Positions 48,955 to 57,856 of a DNA stretch of 64,000 nt are shown one piece after another; positions within the stretch are counted from its first letter, which is position 1; each line of letters begins with the position of its first letter. A model generated the notes under the pieces. It had not been told where the DNA came from. It worked only from the letters and a program-made list of their open reading frames with translations, and ran no database searches. The position numbers and the translations under genes are program-made. The stretch comes from Antribacter soli (GTDB lineage Bacteria; Actinomycetota; Actinomycetes; Actinomycetales; Cellulomonadaceae), in NCBI RefSeq assembly GCF_021568775.1, contig NZ_JAKGSG010000034.1, positions 62,001-126,000 on the forward strand, written 5' to 3'.

Positions 48955-50103
48955 ATGAACCCGCCCACCGTCACCCCGGCACCGACAGAGCCGGCCGCGC
49001 CGTCGCCGTCGGTCGCGACGACCGACGGCGTCTACTCGACCGAGTCCGTCCGTACCGCCCGGGAGCGCTCCGCGGTCCTGGAGCAGCAGATCGCCGCCGA
49101 CCCGTCCCGGTTCCGGGTCCTGACCGGTGAGCGCCCCACCGGTGCGCTGCACCTGGGCCACCTGATCGGCACCGTCGACAACCGCGTCCGCCTCCAGGCG
49201 CAGGGTGTCGAGATCTTCCTGATCGTGGCGGACTACCAGGTCATCACCGACCGCGACGTCGCAGGTGACCTGCCCGCCGTCGTGCGCGAGGTACTGCTCG
49301 ACTACCTCGCCGCAGGGATCGACCCCGAGGCGACCACGATCTTCACGCACTCGGCCGTCCCGGCGCTGAACCAGCTGCTCCTGCCGTTCCTGTCCCTGGT
49401 CACCGTCGCCGAGCTGGAGCGCAACCCGACGGTAAAGGCCGAGACAGCTGCGGCGGAGAAGCGGGGGCGGCGGGGCATGTCCGGGCTGATGTTCACCTAC
49501 CCCGTCCACCAGGCCGCCGACATCCTGTTCTGCCACGCCAACCTCGTCCCCGTCGGGCAGGACCAGCTGCCGCACCTGGAGATCACCCGGACCGTCGCGC
49601 GCCGGTTCAACTACCGGTACGCCGCCGACCGGCCGTACTTCCCCGAGCCCGACGCGCTGATCGTGCCCGCCCCGACGATCCTGGGGAACGACGGGGCAAA
49701 GATGTCCAAGTCCGCGGGCAATGCGCTGGAGATCCGTGCGAGCGAGGACGAGACAGTCGCGTTCGTGAAGAAGGCCAAGACCGACTCCGAGCGGCACATC
49801 ACCTACGAGCCGGACCGCCGTCCGGAGATCGCGAACCTGCTCACCATCGGGGCGCACTTCGCCGGGACGACGCCGGAGGCGCTGGCCGAGTCCGTCGGTA
49901 CCGCCGGGGCGGGTCGGCTCAAGCAGGTCGTCACCGAGGCGCTCGTCGAGGGGCTACGGCCGATGCGAGCCCGCCGTGCCGAAGCGGCCGCCCACGGACC
50001 GGAGTACCTGCACGACCTGCTCGCTCGGGGCAACGCGCGCGCCAACGAGATCGCGGACAGCACGCTCGACGACGTCCGCGACCTGATGCGGATGACGTAC
50101 TGA
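48955..50103 (+). CDS. trpS: Second (auxiliary) tryptophanyl-tRNA synthetase
   Basis: A 382-residue class I synthetase that charges tRNA-Trp. HLGH (residues 66-69, the HIGH motif) lies in PTGALHLGHLIGTVD, and KMSKS begins at residue 249 (GNDGAKMSKSAGNALEI). The ATG follows GAGGAGACC. The N-terminal 45 residues are a Pro/Ala/Thr-rich extension. Its place on an island behind a Trp attenuator resembles the auxiliary, attenuation-controlled TrpRS of Streptomyces that resists TrpRS inhibitors such as indolmycin. Resistance here is inferred from that parallel only. Confidence 0.9.
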   Translation: MNPPTVTPAPTEPAAPSPSVATTDGVYSTESVRTARERSAVLEQQIAADPSRFRVLTGERPTGALHLGHLIGTVDNRVRLQAQGVEIFLIVADYQVITDRDVAGDLPAVVREVLLDYLAAGIDPEATTIFTHSAVPALNQLLLPFLSLVTVAELERNPTVKAETAAAEKRGRRGMSGLMFTYPVHQAADILFCHANLVPVGQDQLPHLEITRTVARRFNYRYAADRPYFPEPDALIVPAPTILGNDGAKMSKSAGNALEIRASEDETVAFVKKAKTDSERHITYEPDRRPEIANLLTIGAHFAGTTPEALAESVGTAGAGRLKQVVTEALVEGLRPMRARRAEAAAHGPEYLHDLLARGNARANEIADSTLDDVRDLMRMTY

Positions 50104-50203
50104 CCGCGACGGGGTCGGGGGTGCGCCGAGCTGATCAACCAGCCCGGCGCGCCTCCGGCATAAGCAGTGCACGCCCGCGTCGGTGTGTGAAGTATTCGGT
50201 GAC

Positions 50204-53200
50204 TCAGATGGTCAGGCCTGTACGCCGTGCCCGGCGGGGTCGGTGCTCAGGCTCGTGACGCGCGTTCTGCACCGCGTGGAGCCTGGCGTTTAGGCGTCGG
50301 GCGTCGTCGCGCTGAGCGAGGCTCGTGGGCGCGTCGCCGAGCGGGGTGTCGCGGGTGATGGCGTACTTGTCGCGGTAGGCGGCGACGGCGAGGACAGCAC
50401 CCTTCCACTCGTGGTCTGCGGTGCCTCCGGCTGGGCGGGGTGGCAGGTGTCGGGTCCAGGCATCGCGGTCCTGGAGTGCTCGGGTGGCCAGGTTGTGGGC
50501 GCGTTGTTCGATGACGGCGGCGCGGGCGTTAAGGGCTTCGCGGGCGTCGTCGGGCAGGGGGCCGAGGGCTTGAGGGACGAGGCCGGCGACGAGCCTTGGC
50601 CGGTGGACCGCGGGGCAGGCGGTCGTGTGCGCCAGGCGGTCGTGCAGCACAGCGGCGACGTCGTCCGCGTCATACAGCGACCGGGCTCGGGCGAGGTGCG
50701 GGATCAACTCGTCGACCGGGTGTCCGTCGGCTTCGGCGCGTCGCAGTTCGGCGCACAGCGGTCCGAAGGCCTCTGACTCCAACACGGTGACGATCTCCGG
50801 CTCGGTGAAGCCTTCCGCCAGGAGCGTGCCCGCGATGAGGCGGGCCCAGCGGGGTTTCTGGGCGAGGTTCGCGATGGTGTCGTACTCGGCGGCCAGGCGG
50901 GCGATCGAGGCGTACTGCTCCTCCTCGGCGCGCCGGGTTTCGTGGGCGGTGGGTTCTGCGCCCGTCCGGGCGAGGATGCCTGCCAGGATCGCTCGTGCGC
51001 GGGCCGGGTCGGGGATGGCGTGGTCCGGGTGTGCGGCGGCGGGGGCCTGGTCGTGGTTGTGGTCGGGCTGGTCCACGGCCACGAACACGACGTTGCTGTC
51101 CCGTCCCCGGGTGAGCGGGACGTACAGAGCCTCGCGGGTCATGGTCGGCGTCGCGACGGTGTAGGCGGTGTCGACGGTGACGCCCTGGGCGCGGTGGGCC
51201 GTGATCGCGTACCCGAGGTCGACATGCTTGGCGACGTAGCCGGCGGGCAACCGCACCGTCCCCCCAGCAACGCTGTGCGCGTTTTCTCGCCGGGCGTGCG
51301 CGTTTTCGCGTGCTCGGTTCTTCCCGGATGCGTTGGTGCTGGTCCGCGTTTTACGAGCCTCGTCGTCGGGGTCGAGCCGGCGGGCGGTGACTGACCCGTC
51401 GCGGTGCACGGCGAGGACGTGCCAAAGGTTGCCATTGCGGACCCACCCGTCGCGTCCGTGGCGGAGGGTGCGGTTGTTGCGGCGGGTGACGATCACATCT
51501 CCGGCCGACGCCTCCACGTCGCCGGTCAGGCGGACGGCGCGCCCGTCGTCCACGGTCCCGGCCAGGACACGTTCGGCACGCGTGCGACGGTTGAGGTCGG
51601 TGACGGTCTGCCCGTCGGCCGCGATCAGGACCGACACCTTGCCGCCGTCGGTGTCGGTCTTCCACGACTCGTATGCGGCCTGGGTCATCTCCTCGGTGCT
51701 GCCCGCCCGGATGCGCCCGTGACGTTCGTAGAGCGCGAGGACATCGGTGTCGCCGTCCCGCAACCGCAACGACGCTCGCTTCTCCCAGGTGTTTGCGAAG
51801 CGGTGGACCTCGACCAGCTCCGGCACGTCCCCGGTGGTGCGCTTCCTCTCGGTGACGAGGAGGTTGAACGCGCCACCGGTCTCCACGGCGGAGAGTTGTG
51901 CGGGGTCGCCGACGAGCAGCACCTTGGCCCCGACCTGGGCGGCGTGGTGGGTGATGCGGTCGAGGGTGTGGGTGCCGGCGAGGGATGCTTCGTCGACGAT
52001 GACGAGCTGCCCAGGGCGGAAGTCGGTGCGGCGTCCGGTGTGGTCGTGGAGCCACTTGGCGGTGTTCTCACACCCGATGCCCAGCTCTTCGGAGAGGACT
52101 TCCGCGGCGGCCGCGGAGGGGGCGAGCCCGACCACGGACCCGGCGCCGTGCTGGTGCTCCCAGACCGCGCGCAGAAGACGCATGGTGGTGGTCTTCCCGG
52201 TCCCCGCGGGGCCTACCAGGACGTCGAGGGCCCGGCCGGAGCCGGTGATGGAGAGCACGGCGTCGGCCTGGGAGCGGGACAGTATCCCCTGTGCGACGGC
52301 GTCGTCGGCGACCCGGGTGAGCAGGCCACCTTCGATCGCCGGGCCGGTGGGAGTCGCAGCGAGGGCGAGGAGGCGCCGTTCGGCGGCGATGACGGCTTCG
52401 GAGGTGTAGACGTTGGCGTGCTTGGGCCGCAGGCTGCTCGTTCCGTCGTCCCGCAGCAGGAACGCCGGCGTGGGCGCGAGGTCCGGCGGGGTGAGCGCGA
52501 TTGACCCACCCTCCGCGGTCGCGACCACCGCGGCGACGGCGGCGACGCGGTCGTGGCGGGTGTGGAAGCGCCAGGTCATGGTCTGGCGTTCTGCCTCGGC
52601 CCACAGGTTCCAGTGCCGCCAGGTCGCCCGCTTGTCACCCACCACCGCCAGCACCGCAACGGCGGCCTCCTCGATCTTCTCGGTGGGGACGTCGGCGGCC
52701 GTGTGCAGCCGGCCGGGTCGGCGGGCAGCCGTCGCGAGGAGATGGCGGGCCCAGGTTCTCGAGTCGCGGCCGAGGATCCGGGTGGCGCGCTCGTGCCACC
52801 ACGCTGTCAGGTCCGCCAGGGACTTGAGGGTCTTGGGCGGGCGCGTCGCGAGGGTGGCCTGCGCGCGGAGCCGGACGACCGTCCGCCTAGAGGGTTCGCG
52901 GCCGTGTTGTTCGCGGTACTGGCGGATCAGGGCGTCGGCGCAGTGCTCGATCTCCGCTGACCTGGACGAGAACTCGGACAGCAACTCGTCGGGGATGCCG
53001 TCGATCTCGAACGCCGGGTTGCGGTCCCGGCCGCGCCCACGGTGGGACCAGGTGACGCCGAGGGTGGCGGTGAGGCGGTCGGCGAGGATCGCGTTGTAGT
53101 GCTCGGAGAACGCGACGTTGGCGTTGAACAGGGCGCGGGAGTCCAGGGTCCGCCACTTGCCGTCGATGACGGCTCTGACCTTGTTGGCGACGACGAGGTG

Positions 53201-53911
53201 GGTGTGGAGCTGGGGGTCGTGGGAGCGGGAGTCCCAGTGGTCGTACGCCATCGCCACCAGCCCGGTTACGTCCACGTGCGCGACCGACCCGTCCCCGGCG
53301 TCCGTGCCGACCCGTGTGCTCGCGATGTGGGCTTCGATGAACGCGATCGTCTCGGCCACGGCCTGGTGGTGCGCCGCCAGAATCAGGGCTTGCACGGTCC
53401 GGTCGGACAGTCCCCACAGCACGGAGGCGGACTTCGGTACCGAGAACGTCAGGTCGAAGCCGGCCGTGGCGGTCTTGTCCCCGGCCGCGACCTCCTCGGC
53501 CGTGATCGCATCCACGGCACCCTGCCGCTCCTCCGGTGAGAGGCCGGGGTCGAGCTGCGCGGAACGTTCGGTGATTCGTTCCCCGACCGGCCGGTACTTC
53601 GGGTAGCGCCGCCCCAGCGGCTCGGCGGTGACCGGGTCGACCCCGACGCCGAGGAGGCGTTGCAGGTGCGTCGCCGTCACCGGATCCCCCGGCGCCAGCT
53701 CACCGTCACCGAGGTCGCGGACGGCGGCTCCGAGCCAGAACCCGGGCGGCGTTCCGGCCTCGGCGTAGTACGCCACCACCGGATCCACCCACTCAGCGGC
53801 GGGCACGCCACCCGGGGCTGGGGTGGGCCGATCGAGGTCGGCGTTGCGCACGGCCTTGAGCAGGTACTCGTACCCGTTGCCCGCGCTCATCTTCCGGATC
53901 GTGACCGTCAC
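50204..53911 (-). CDS. MobF-family relaxase/helicase (TraA/TrwC-like)
   Basis: A protein of about 1,235 residues for conjugative transfer. The N-terminal relaxase domain begins KMSAGNGYEYLLKAV and includes TFSVPKSASVLWGL. Its metal-binding His triad region is SHDPQLHTHLVVANK (around residues 230-238). The C-terminal half is a RecD-like helicase: Walker A GPAGTGKTTTM (about 566), Walker B VIVDEASLAG, GDPAQLSAVE and, late, GYAITAHRAQGVTVDTAY. A GTG at 53911 gives VTVTIRKMSAGNG, as in relatives; an ATG at 53890 is the alternative. It would nick oriT and unwind the strand. No FtsK/TraB or type IV secretion gene is near. Confidence 0.9.
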   Translation of the reverse strand: MTVTIRKMSAGNGYEYLLKAVRNADLDRPTPAPGGVPAAEWVDPVVAYYAEAGTPPGFWLGAAVRDLGDGELAPGDPVTATHLQRLLGVGVDPVTAEPLGRRYPKYRPVGERITERSAQLDPGLSPEERQGAVDAITAEEVAAGDKTATAGFDLTFSVPKSASVLWGLSDRTVQALILAAHHQAVAETIAFIEAHIASTRVGTDAGDGSVAHVDVTGLVAMAYDHWDSRSHDPQLHTHLVVANKVRAVIDGKWRTLDSRALFNANVAFSEHYNAILADRLTATLGVTWSHRGRGRDRNPAFEIDGIPDELLSEFSSRSAEIEHCADALIRQYREQHGREPSRRTVVRLRAQATLATRPPKTLKSLADLTAWWHERATRILGRDSRTWARHLLATAARRPGRLHTAADVPTEKIEEAAVAVLAVVGDKRATWRHWNLWAEAERQTMTWRFHTRHDRVAAVAAVVATAEGGSIALTPPDLAPTPAFLLRDDGTSSLRPKHANVYTSEAVIAAERRLLALAATPTGPAIEGGLLTRVADDAVAQGILSRSQADAVLSITGSGRALDVLVGPAGTGKTTTMRLLRAVWEHQHGAGSVVGLAPSAAAAEVLSEELGIGCENTAKWLHDHTGRRTDFRPGQLVIVDEASLAGTHTLDRITHHAAQVGAKVLLVGDPAQLSAVETGGAFNLLVTERKRTTGDVPELVEVHRFANTWEKRASLRLRDGDTDVLALYERHGRIRAGSTEEMTQAAYESWKTDTDGGKVSVLIAADGQTVTDLNRRTRAERVLAGTVDDGRAVRLTGDVEASAGDVIVTRRNNRTLRHGRDGWVRNGNLWHVLAVHRDGSVTARRLDPDDEARKTRTSTNASGKNRARENAHARRENAHSVAGGTVRLPAGYVAKHVDLGYAITAHRAQGVTVDTAYTVATPTMTREALYVPLTRGRDSNVVFVAVDQPDHNHDQAPAAAHPDHAIPDPARARAILAGILARTGAEPTAHETRRAEEEQYASIARLAAEYDTIANLAQKPRWARLIAGTLLAEGFTEPEIVTVLESEAFGPLCAELRRAEADGHPVDELIPHLARARSLYDADDVAAVLHDRLAHTTACPAVHRPRLVAGLVPQALGPLPDDAREALNARAAVIEQRAHNLATRALQDRDAWTRHLPPRPAGGTADHEWKGAVLAVAAYRDKYAITRDTPLGDAPTSLAQRDDARRLNARLHAVQNARHEPEHRPRRARRTGLTI

Positions 53912-53989
53912 CGCGGACCACCACCCGTGCGGTGCGAACCGGCCCACCCGACTCCGGCAGGTCGCGACCGGGAAGCCCGGTCGACTGTG

Positions 53990-54240
53990 ACATCTGATCC
54001 GATAAAGCCCGCCCGTGCCTCGACTGCCTGAAGTGTGTGCCTCGTCTGATGGATGGTCGATCTGATGCTGATGATCGTGCTTGGGTCTGTCTTGAGGGTG
54101 TTGATCTGGTACTTGCTGTCTGTCGTGCTTGCTGTGCATCTCGTGATCGCCATAGTGATTCGTGGATCGGTCGTCCGGGCTGTCGTCGTCTGCCGCTGTG
54201 GTTCGCCGGTCCGCATGGCTGGCACCTCCTTTTGCCTGGG
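53990..54240. other. AT-richer non-coding region upstream of the relaxase (candidate oriT)
   Basis: The 490-base gap between the relaxase start and the 54405 gene has a segment (about 54040-54190) richer in T and in repeated TGATC/GATCTG/TGATG words (TCGATCTGATGCTGATGATC). No open frame there looks real. MobF relaxases usually act on an oriT next to their gene, so this is the best place for it. No specific nick site can be named. Confidence 0.35.
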
Positions 54241-54404
54241 AGGTGCGCTGCCCGCGCCGCGCCGCGTCGCCCCGGGCCAGTCGCGGCCCGGGGCGGATCT
54301 GCCCCTGGCGCGCCGGAACCGTGCGATCCCCGGGGCCCGGCGCGGCGGTGCGCCTGTCACGATGGCGGGAACGGACATCCCGGACCCGGCGAAGGGGGCA
54401 CGTC

Positions 54405-54704
54405 GTGAAGGTCGAGATCACCCGGCACTGCCTGGGTTGCGGGGAGCGGGTCGCCGCCCCGGCAGGCAGGGTCACCGGGCACAAGCTGCGCGGAGGTGGC
54501 TGGTGCGAGGCGTCCAGCAGCCCCGCACCGGTCAAGCCGGACCTGTCGCGGCTGCCACGAGCCTTCTTCCGGTCCCACCTCGTGCCGCCCAGCGACGAGG
54601 GTCGCGACCACCGCACCGACCGCGGCGACGACGACACCGAGCCGACGCCTGAAGCGAGCCGCGCGCCCGCGCAGCGGGTCGCTGTCGGGTGCTGTCCGGG
54701 CTAA
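54405..54704 (+). CDS. Small Cys-containing hypothetical protein
   Basis: A 99-residue frame from a GTG (54405) after a GAAGGGGG site. It starts VKVEITRHCLGCGERVAAPA, where CxxCG suggests a half zinc ribbon, and continues with a basic middle and an acidic Thr/Asp-rich tail (RDHRTDRGDDDTEPTPEASR). It is divergent from the relaxase on a mobile element. The overlap with a codon-biased frame on the other strand makes it uncertain. No family recognised. Confidence 0.45.
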   Translation: MKVEITRHCLGCGERVAAPAGRVTGHKLRGGGWCEASSSPAPVKPDLSRLPRAFFRSHLVPPSDEGRDHRTDRGDDDTEPTPEASRAPAQRVAVGCCPG

Positions 54705-54795
54705 GTGACCGTCTGGCCAGCCGTCGGCGGAGGGTTTGAGCCCGCGTTTTTGACCTGCGCGGACGGGGCCGTCGAGGGGGCGTGCTCGATTCGGC

Positions 54796-55058
54796 GTGCG
54801 CGATTGGCGCGTTTTCCTCGTGGCACGGTGGTGCGCATGGACAAGGTCCCCGCCGCCGGCGTGCGCCTGGGCGCCGTGCACCCGATGGGGTGCGCGGGTC
54901 GTCACGCGCCGTGCGCACCTGCCCCCGCACCGTCGCGGGGGCCGGTGCAAGGGGCTTCGTGGGTGCGCATGGGGCGCGTAGCTGACCTGCACCGATGCCC
55001 GCCCACCCGCCCCGGCAGGTCCGCGCACTCGCTCGCGGGGGTGCGCAATTGGGTGCGC
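54796..55058 (+). repeat. Cluster of eight GTGCGC direct repeats
   Basis: GTGCGC occurs in the same orientation at 54796, 54831, 54861, 54890, 54911, 54963, 55041 and 55053, often as GGGTGCGC(A/G). The cluster fills the 407-base gap before the 55112 gene and the ParB-like gene. An open frame crosses it but has no convincing features. Repeats of this sort in front of a partition-like operon could be binding sites for the ParB-like protein or a replication/transfer factor. Confidence 0.5.
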
Positions 55059-55111
55059 GCGCTAGTCATGCTCGACACCGACGCCCAGAACCTGAGGGAG
55101 GCGAGCCAACC

Positions 55112-55936
55112 TTGACCACCGAGAACCCCACCAACGCCCACACCGAGGCATGGTCGTTCGTGACGAGCGAAGGCCTGCGTGCCCTGCTGCACCGGCTGAG
55201 CCTGGACCCCGCCGCCTGGGCGCGGGACCCCGAGGCGAGCGCGTTGCTCGAGTTCTGCGCGACCCGGTACGCGGCCCTGGCCCGCAAGCACGGCCAGCAT
55301 CCTTTGGATGCGGCGACGGCCGCGTTCGGCGTCCTGCGCGCCCCGGCCACGGCCCGCGCGCGTGACCCGTGGGCCCTGGTCACCCACGCCGTCCGGCTGA
55401 CCCTGGCGGCCGACGAACGCGCCGACGCCCTGCTCTGCTCCGCGGCCACGGCGCGACGCCTCCTCAGCGATGCCGGGCTGAGCCGGGTGGTTCGGCTCGG
55501 CGATCGCACCGACCACCCCGCCATCGGGCCCCACTACACCGATGCCACGACCGAGGAGGCCGCCGGCCCGGGCGGGCTCACTCCGTTGCAGGTGCGCATC
55601 TGCGTGGCGAACGCCGTCGAGCTGCTGTGCTCGCTGGGCTGGACGCGTGCGGTGGCAGAGCTCGGCGTCACGCACGTCTGCGACCGCCTCGCCACCACCT
55701 GCAACCCGCAGCGTGCGTACGACGCCCTGCGCCGCGACGTGACGCTGCCCCGTCTGCTCGACATCCGACCTCGGACCTGGACCACCCTGTGCCGGGTCCT
55801 GATCGGCCCCGGCACGTCGCACCCGGGTGGGGTGCTGCGCCGGCTCCTGACCGGCGAACCCGTCCGCGCCCTCCTGGACGATGACGCCCTCGTTGCGGCC
55901 CTGCTCGCCGCCCGTCCCGCGGTGGTGGCGGCATGA
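55112..55936 (+). CDS. Hypothetical mobile-element protein co-transcribed with parB-like gene
   Basis: A 274-residue, mostly α-helical protein that I do not recognise. It starts at a TTG (55112) after GGGAGG and has an Ala/Leu/Arg-rich composition (ALLHRLSLDPAAWARDPEAS; LEFCATRYAALARKHGQHPL; VRICVANAVELLCSLGWTRA). Its stop overlaps the ATG of the ParB-like gene, so the pair works together, in a place where a plasmid would carry a ParA-like or accessory partition protein. No ATPase motif is visible, so it is not ParA. Confidence 0.68.
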   Translation: MTTENPTNAHTEAWSFVTSEGLRALLHRLSLDPAAWARDPEASALLEFCATRYAALARKHGQHPLDAATAAFGVLRAPATARARDPWALVTHAVRLTLAADERADALLCSAATARRLLSDAGLSRVVRLGDRTDHPAIGPHYTDATTEEAAGPGGLTPLQVRICVANAVELLCSLGWTRAVAELGVTHVCDRLATTCNPQRAYDALRRDVTLPRLLDIRPRTWTTLCRVLIGPGTSHPGGVLRRLLTGEPVRALLDDDALVAALLAARPAVVAA

Positions 55937-57009
55937 GCGACAACGCCCTGCACCGCGCCATCGCGTCCATCACCGTGGGCACCCGGCACCGGCGCGACCT
56001 CGGCGACCTGGAACCCCTGGCCGAGTCCATCCGGCGCCTGGGCCCGCTGCAGCCGATCACCGTCACCCCGGACGGTGTCCTGATCTGCGGCCACCGCCGC
56101 CTGGAAGCCGCCCGCCAGCTCGGCTGGACCACCATCCCCGTGCACGTGCGCTCCGGGATCTCCACCCACCTCGCAGCCCTCCTGGCCGAACGCGAGGAGA
56201 ACACCCAACGCAAACCCCTCAACCCCGTCGAGGAATCCGAACTCTACGACGAGATCCTCACCGTCGAACGCGAGGAAGCCGCCCGCCGCCAGGAAGCCAC
56301 CCGCTTCCACCCCGGACACCACAACCCCGCCCGTCCGGGCGAGCACGACGCCAGCGAGAGGGAGGGCGAAACGGGAAACAGTGGCTCCGGCAACCTGCCG
56401 GGACCGGAGCGGCCGGGCGACGCCCGGCACAAGGCCGCCGTCCTGGTCACCGGCAAGGCCGCCTACAAGCGCCTCGAACGCACCAGCGCCCTGCGCGCCA
56501 TCGCCGACGACGACACCGCCACTCCCGTGGCACGCGAGCTGGCTGCCCTCGCCGTCGAGGACATCCAGGCCGGGGCACCGGTGTTCCCGACCTACGACCA
56601 GGCCATGACCCAGATCGCCGCCCTGGACCCCACCCGCCCCGCCATCCGCCCGGTCACCGCCGACGACCTCGCCGACACCGCCCGCCAGGCCATCGACCGC
56701 GTCACCACCAAGGCCACGACGAAGAACCCGAAGAAGGGCACCGGCACCGGCACGACAGCGCCGACCGGGCAGAGCTTCGGCCGGGCCTTGCACGCCTGGG
56801 TCGAGCTCTGGCACGACGTCTCCGGCCAGAACGTCGACGACCCCACCGCCATCGCGACGAGCGCCAGCGACAAGGACTGGAACCACTTCGAACACCTCGT
56901 CGACACCATCAATACCTTCCGCGACACGGGCCGTGCCGCCCGTGCCGCCCGCACCACCGAGCCAGTCGCAATAGGTTCACTACATCCCAGGCGTGCCGTC
57001 CCGAAGTAA
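55933..57009 (+). CDS. ParB/Spo0J-like partition or nuclease protein
   Basis: A 358-residue protein. The N-terminal ParB/sulfiredoxin-like domain is clear: LEPLAESIRRLGPLQPITVT then VLICGHRRLEAARQLGWTTI (GHRRLEA is the CTP-binding loop of ParB) and ERENTQRKPLNPVEESELY-like text near residue 90. The middle is a disordered Arg/Pro/Gly-rich linker (about 115-165). The C-terminal part (VDTINTFRDTGRAARAARTT) is helical. Such proteins segregate or maintain mobile elements. Its ATG overlaps the upstream stop. Confidence 0.85.
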   Translation: MSDNALHRAIASITVGTRHRRDLGDLEPLAESIRRLGPLQPITVTPDGVLICGHRRLEAARQLGWTTIPVHVRSGISTHLAALLAEREENTQRKPLNPVEESELYDEILTVEREEAARRQEATRFHPGHHNPARPGEHDASEREGETGNSGSGNLPGPERPGDARHKAAVLVTGKAAYKRLERTSALRAIADDDTATPVARELAALAVEDIQAGAPVFPTYDQAMTQIAALDPTRPAIRPVTADDLADTARQAIDRVTTKATTKNPKKGTGTGTTAPTGQSFGRALHAWVELWHDVSGQNVDDPTAIATSASDKDWNHFEHLVDTINTFRDTGRAARAARTTEPVAIGSLHPRRAVPK

Positions 57010-57022
57010 GCCCAGACAACGC

Positions 57023-57054
57023 GGGAGGGCCGGACCCGGAGGTCCGGCCCTCCC
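57023..57054. terminator. Bidirectional terminator between parB-like and xis-like genes
   Basis: A perfect 14-base stem (57023-57036 with 57041-57054, starting GGGAGGGCCGGACC) and a CGGA loop, between two convergent genes whose stops are 55 bases apart. It serves both directions. Confidence 0.85.
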
Positions 57055-57064
57055 TGTCCGGGGC

Positions 57065-57301
57065 TCACCGTGCTGAAGGGATCACCGCCACCAGCGCCTC
57101 ACGCACCTCGTCCAGATCCACCCGCACCAGCCGCCCGACCCGGTACCCGCGCACCGTCCCGTCTGCGATCCGCCGCCGCAACGTCTTGACCGACACGCCG
57201 AACATCTGGGCCGCGACGCTCAACGCCACGAGCCGAACACCCGGCGGCCCGCCATGTGCCGCAGGGCGGACGTGCTCTCCTCGCGATGTGTGTGTTGCCA
57301 T
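57065..57301 (-). CDS. Excisionase-like helix-turn-helix protein
   Basis: A 78-residue MerR-type winged helix: LVALSVAAQMFGVSVKTLRR then RIADGTVRGYRVGRLVRVDL, the layout of AlpA/Xis proteins that direct excision and of many island-encoded small regulators. The ATG at 57301 follows GGAGGTCGTC. It is convergent with the ParB-like gene. The integrase at 59466 is 2.2 kb away on the same strand, so it could be its partner; the genes between look chromosomal. Confidence 0.8.
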   Translation of the reverse strand: MATHTSRGEHVRPAAHGGPPGVRLVALSVAAQMFGVSVKTLRRRIADGTVRGYRVGRLVRVDLDEVREALVAVIPSAR

Positions 57302-57407
57302 GACGACCTCCTGTCCGTCGGGACGTGCTGTCAGATCACAGGTGTCCATCGCCGGCCAGCCGAGGTCGCGCGGGCCGTTCCATTGCAGCTCTCAAACGTA
57401 CGGTCGC

Positions 57408-57797
57408 TCATCGGCGGACCACCGACAGGTGCTCCAGGGGTGGCAGACCGCTTATCGAGCGGTCGTCCCATGTGTGGAAGTCGAGGTAAGCGAGCAGCCC
57501 GTCCTGGGCGAGCATGATGATCGAGCCGTAGAGCGTGCCGTCGGGATCGGTCACCGAGAGCTCTTGGGGGATCGGTCCGTCGGGAAGTGGTGCTCGGGGA
57601 GCGTGGGGATCCGTGACGTCGACGTCGTACGAGCCGCACCCGCACCCGCACGCTGCGGAGACCTGAACGCTCTCGGCCTGAGTGCGAAGCTTCGCGGAGC
57701 CGGGGAAATCTCCGCTGAGCAGCAGGTCGAGGATCGCGCGCTCGTGCCCGCTCAGCGGCCGGGCGAAGGGGGCCGACGACGTCGGCGAAGTCTCCAC
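57408..57797 (-). CDS. Hypothetical protein with Cys/Gly cluster
   Basis: A 129-residue protein with a GTG start at 57797. The N-terminal half is helical (GHERAILDLLLSGDFPGSAK), then a conserved-looking VSAACGCGCGSYDVDV, then PIPQELSVTDPDGTLYGSII and DGLLAYLDFHTWDDRSISGL. The CGCGCG stretch may bind metal. Similar uncharacterised proteins are scattered in actinobacteria. Divergent from the 57857 membrane protein. Confidence 0.68.
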   Translation of the reverse strand: METSPTSSAPFARPLSGHERAILDLLLSGDFPGSAKLRTQAESVQVSAACGCGCGSYDVDVTDPHAPRAPLPDGPIPQELSVTDPDGTLYGSIIMLAQDGLLAYLDFHTWDDRSISGLPPLEHLSVVRR

Positions 57798-57856
57798 GGC
57801 CGAACGGTACCGGGACCGGCTGACGGTGGAGGTCTCGCGGTCGGTACGATCCCGAC

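Noticed and set aside
53912-54637. N-terminal extension of the relaxase by up to 242 residues
   Set aside because: The extension is rich in Arg, Asp and His without domain features, crosses the AT-richer non-coding gap, and relatives begin near VTVTIRKMSAG.
54796-55058. A CRISPR array
   Set aside because: The repeats are only 6-8 bases with irregular gaps and no cas genes are present in the window.
54705-55115. A 136-codon frame over the GTGCGC repeat region
   Set aside because: Biased composition driven by the repeats, no conserved features, and only weak start signals; the repeats explain it better as non-coding.
55534-56895. A 453-codon minus-strand frame opposite the ParB-like gene
   Set aside because: Val/Gly/Leu-rich antisense shadow; the plus-strand ParB motifs are unambiguous.
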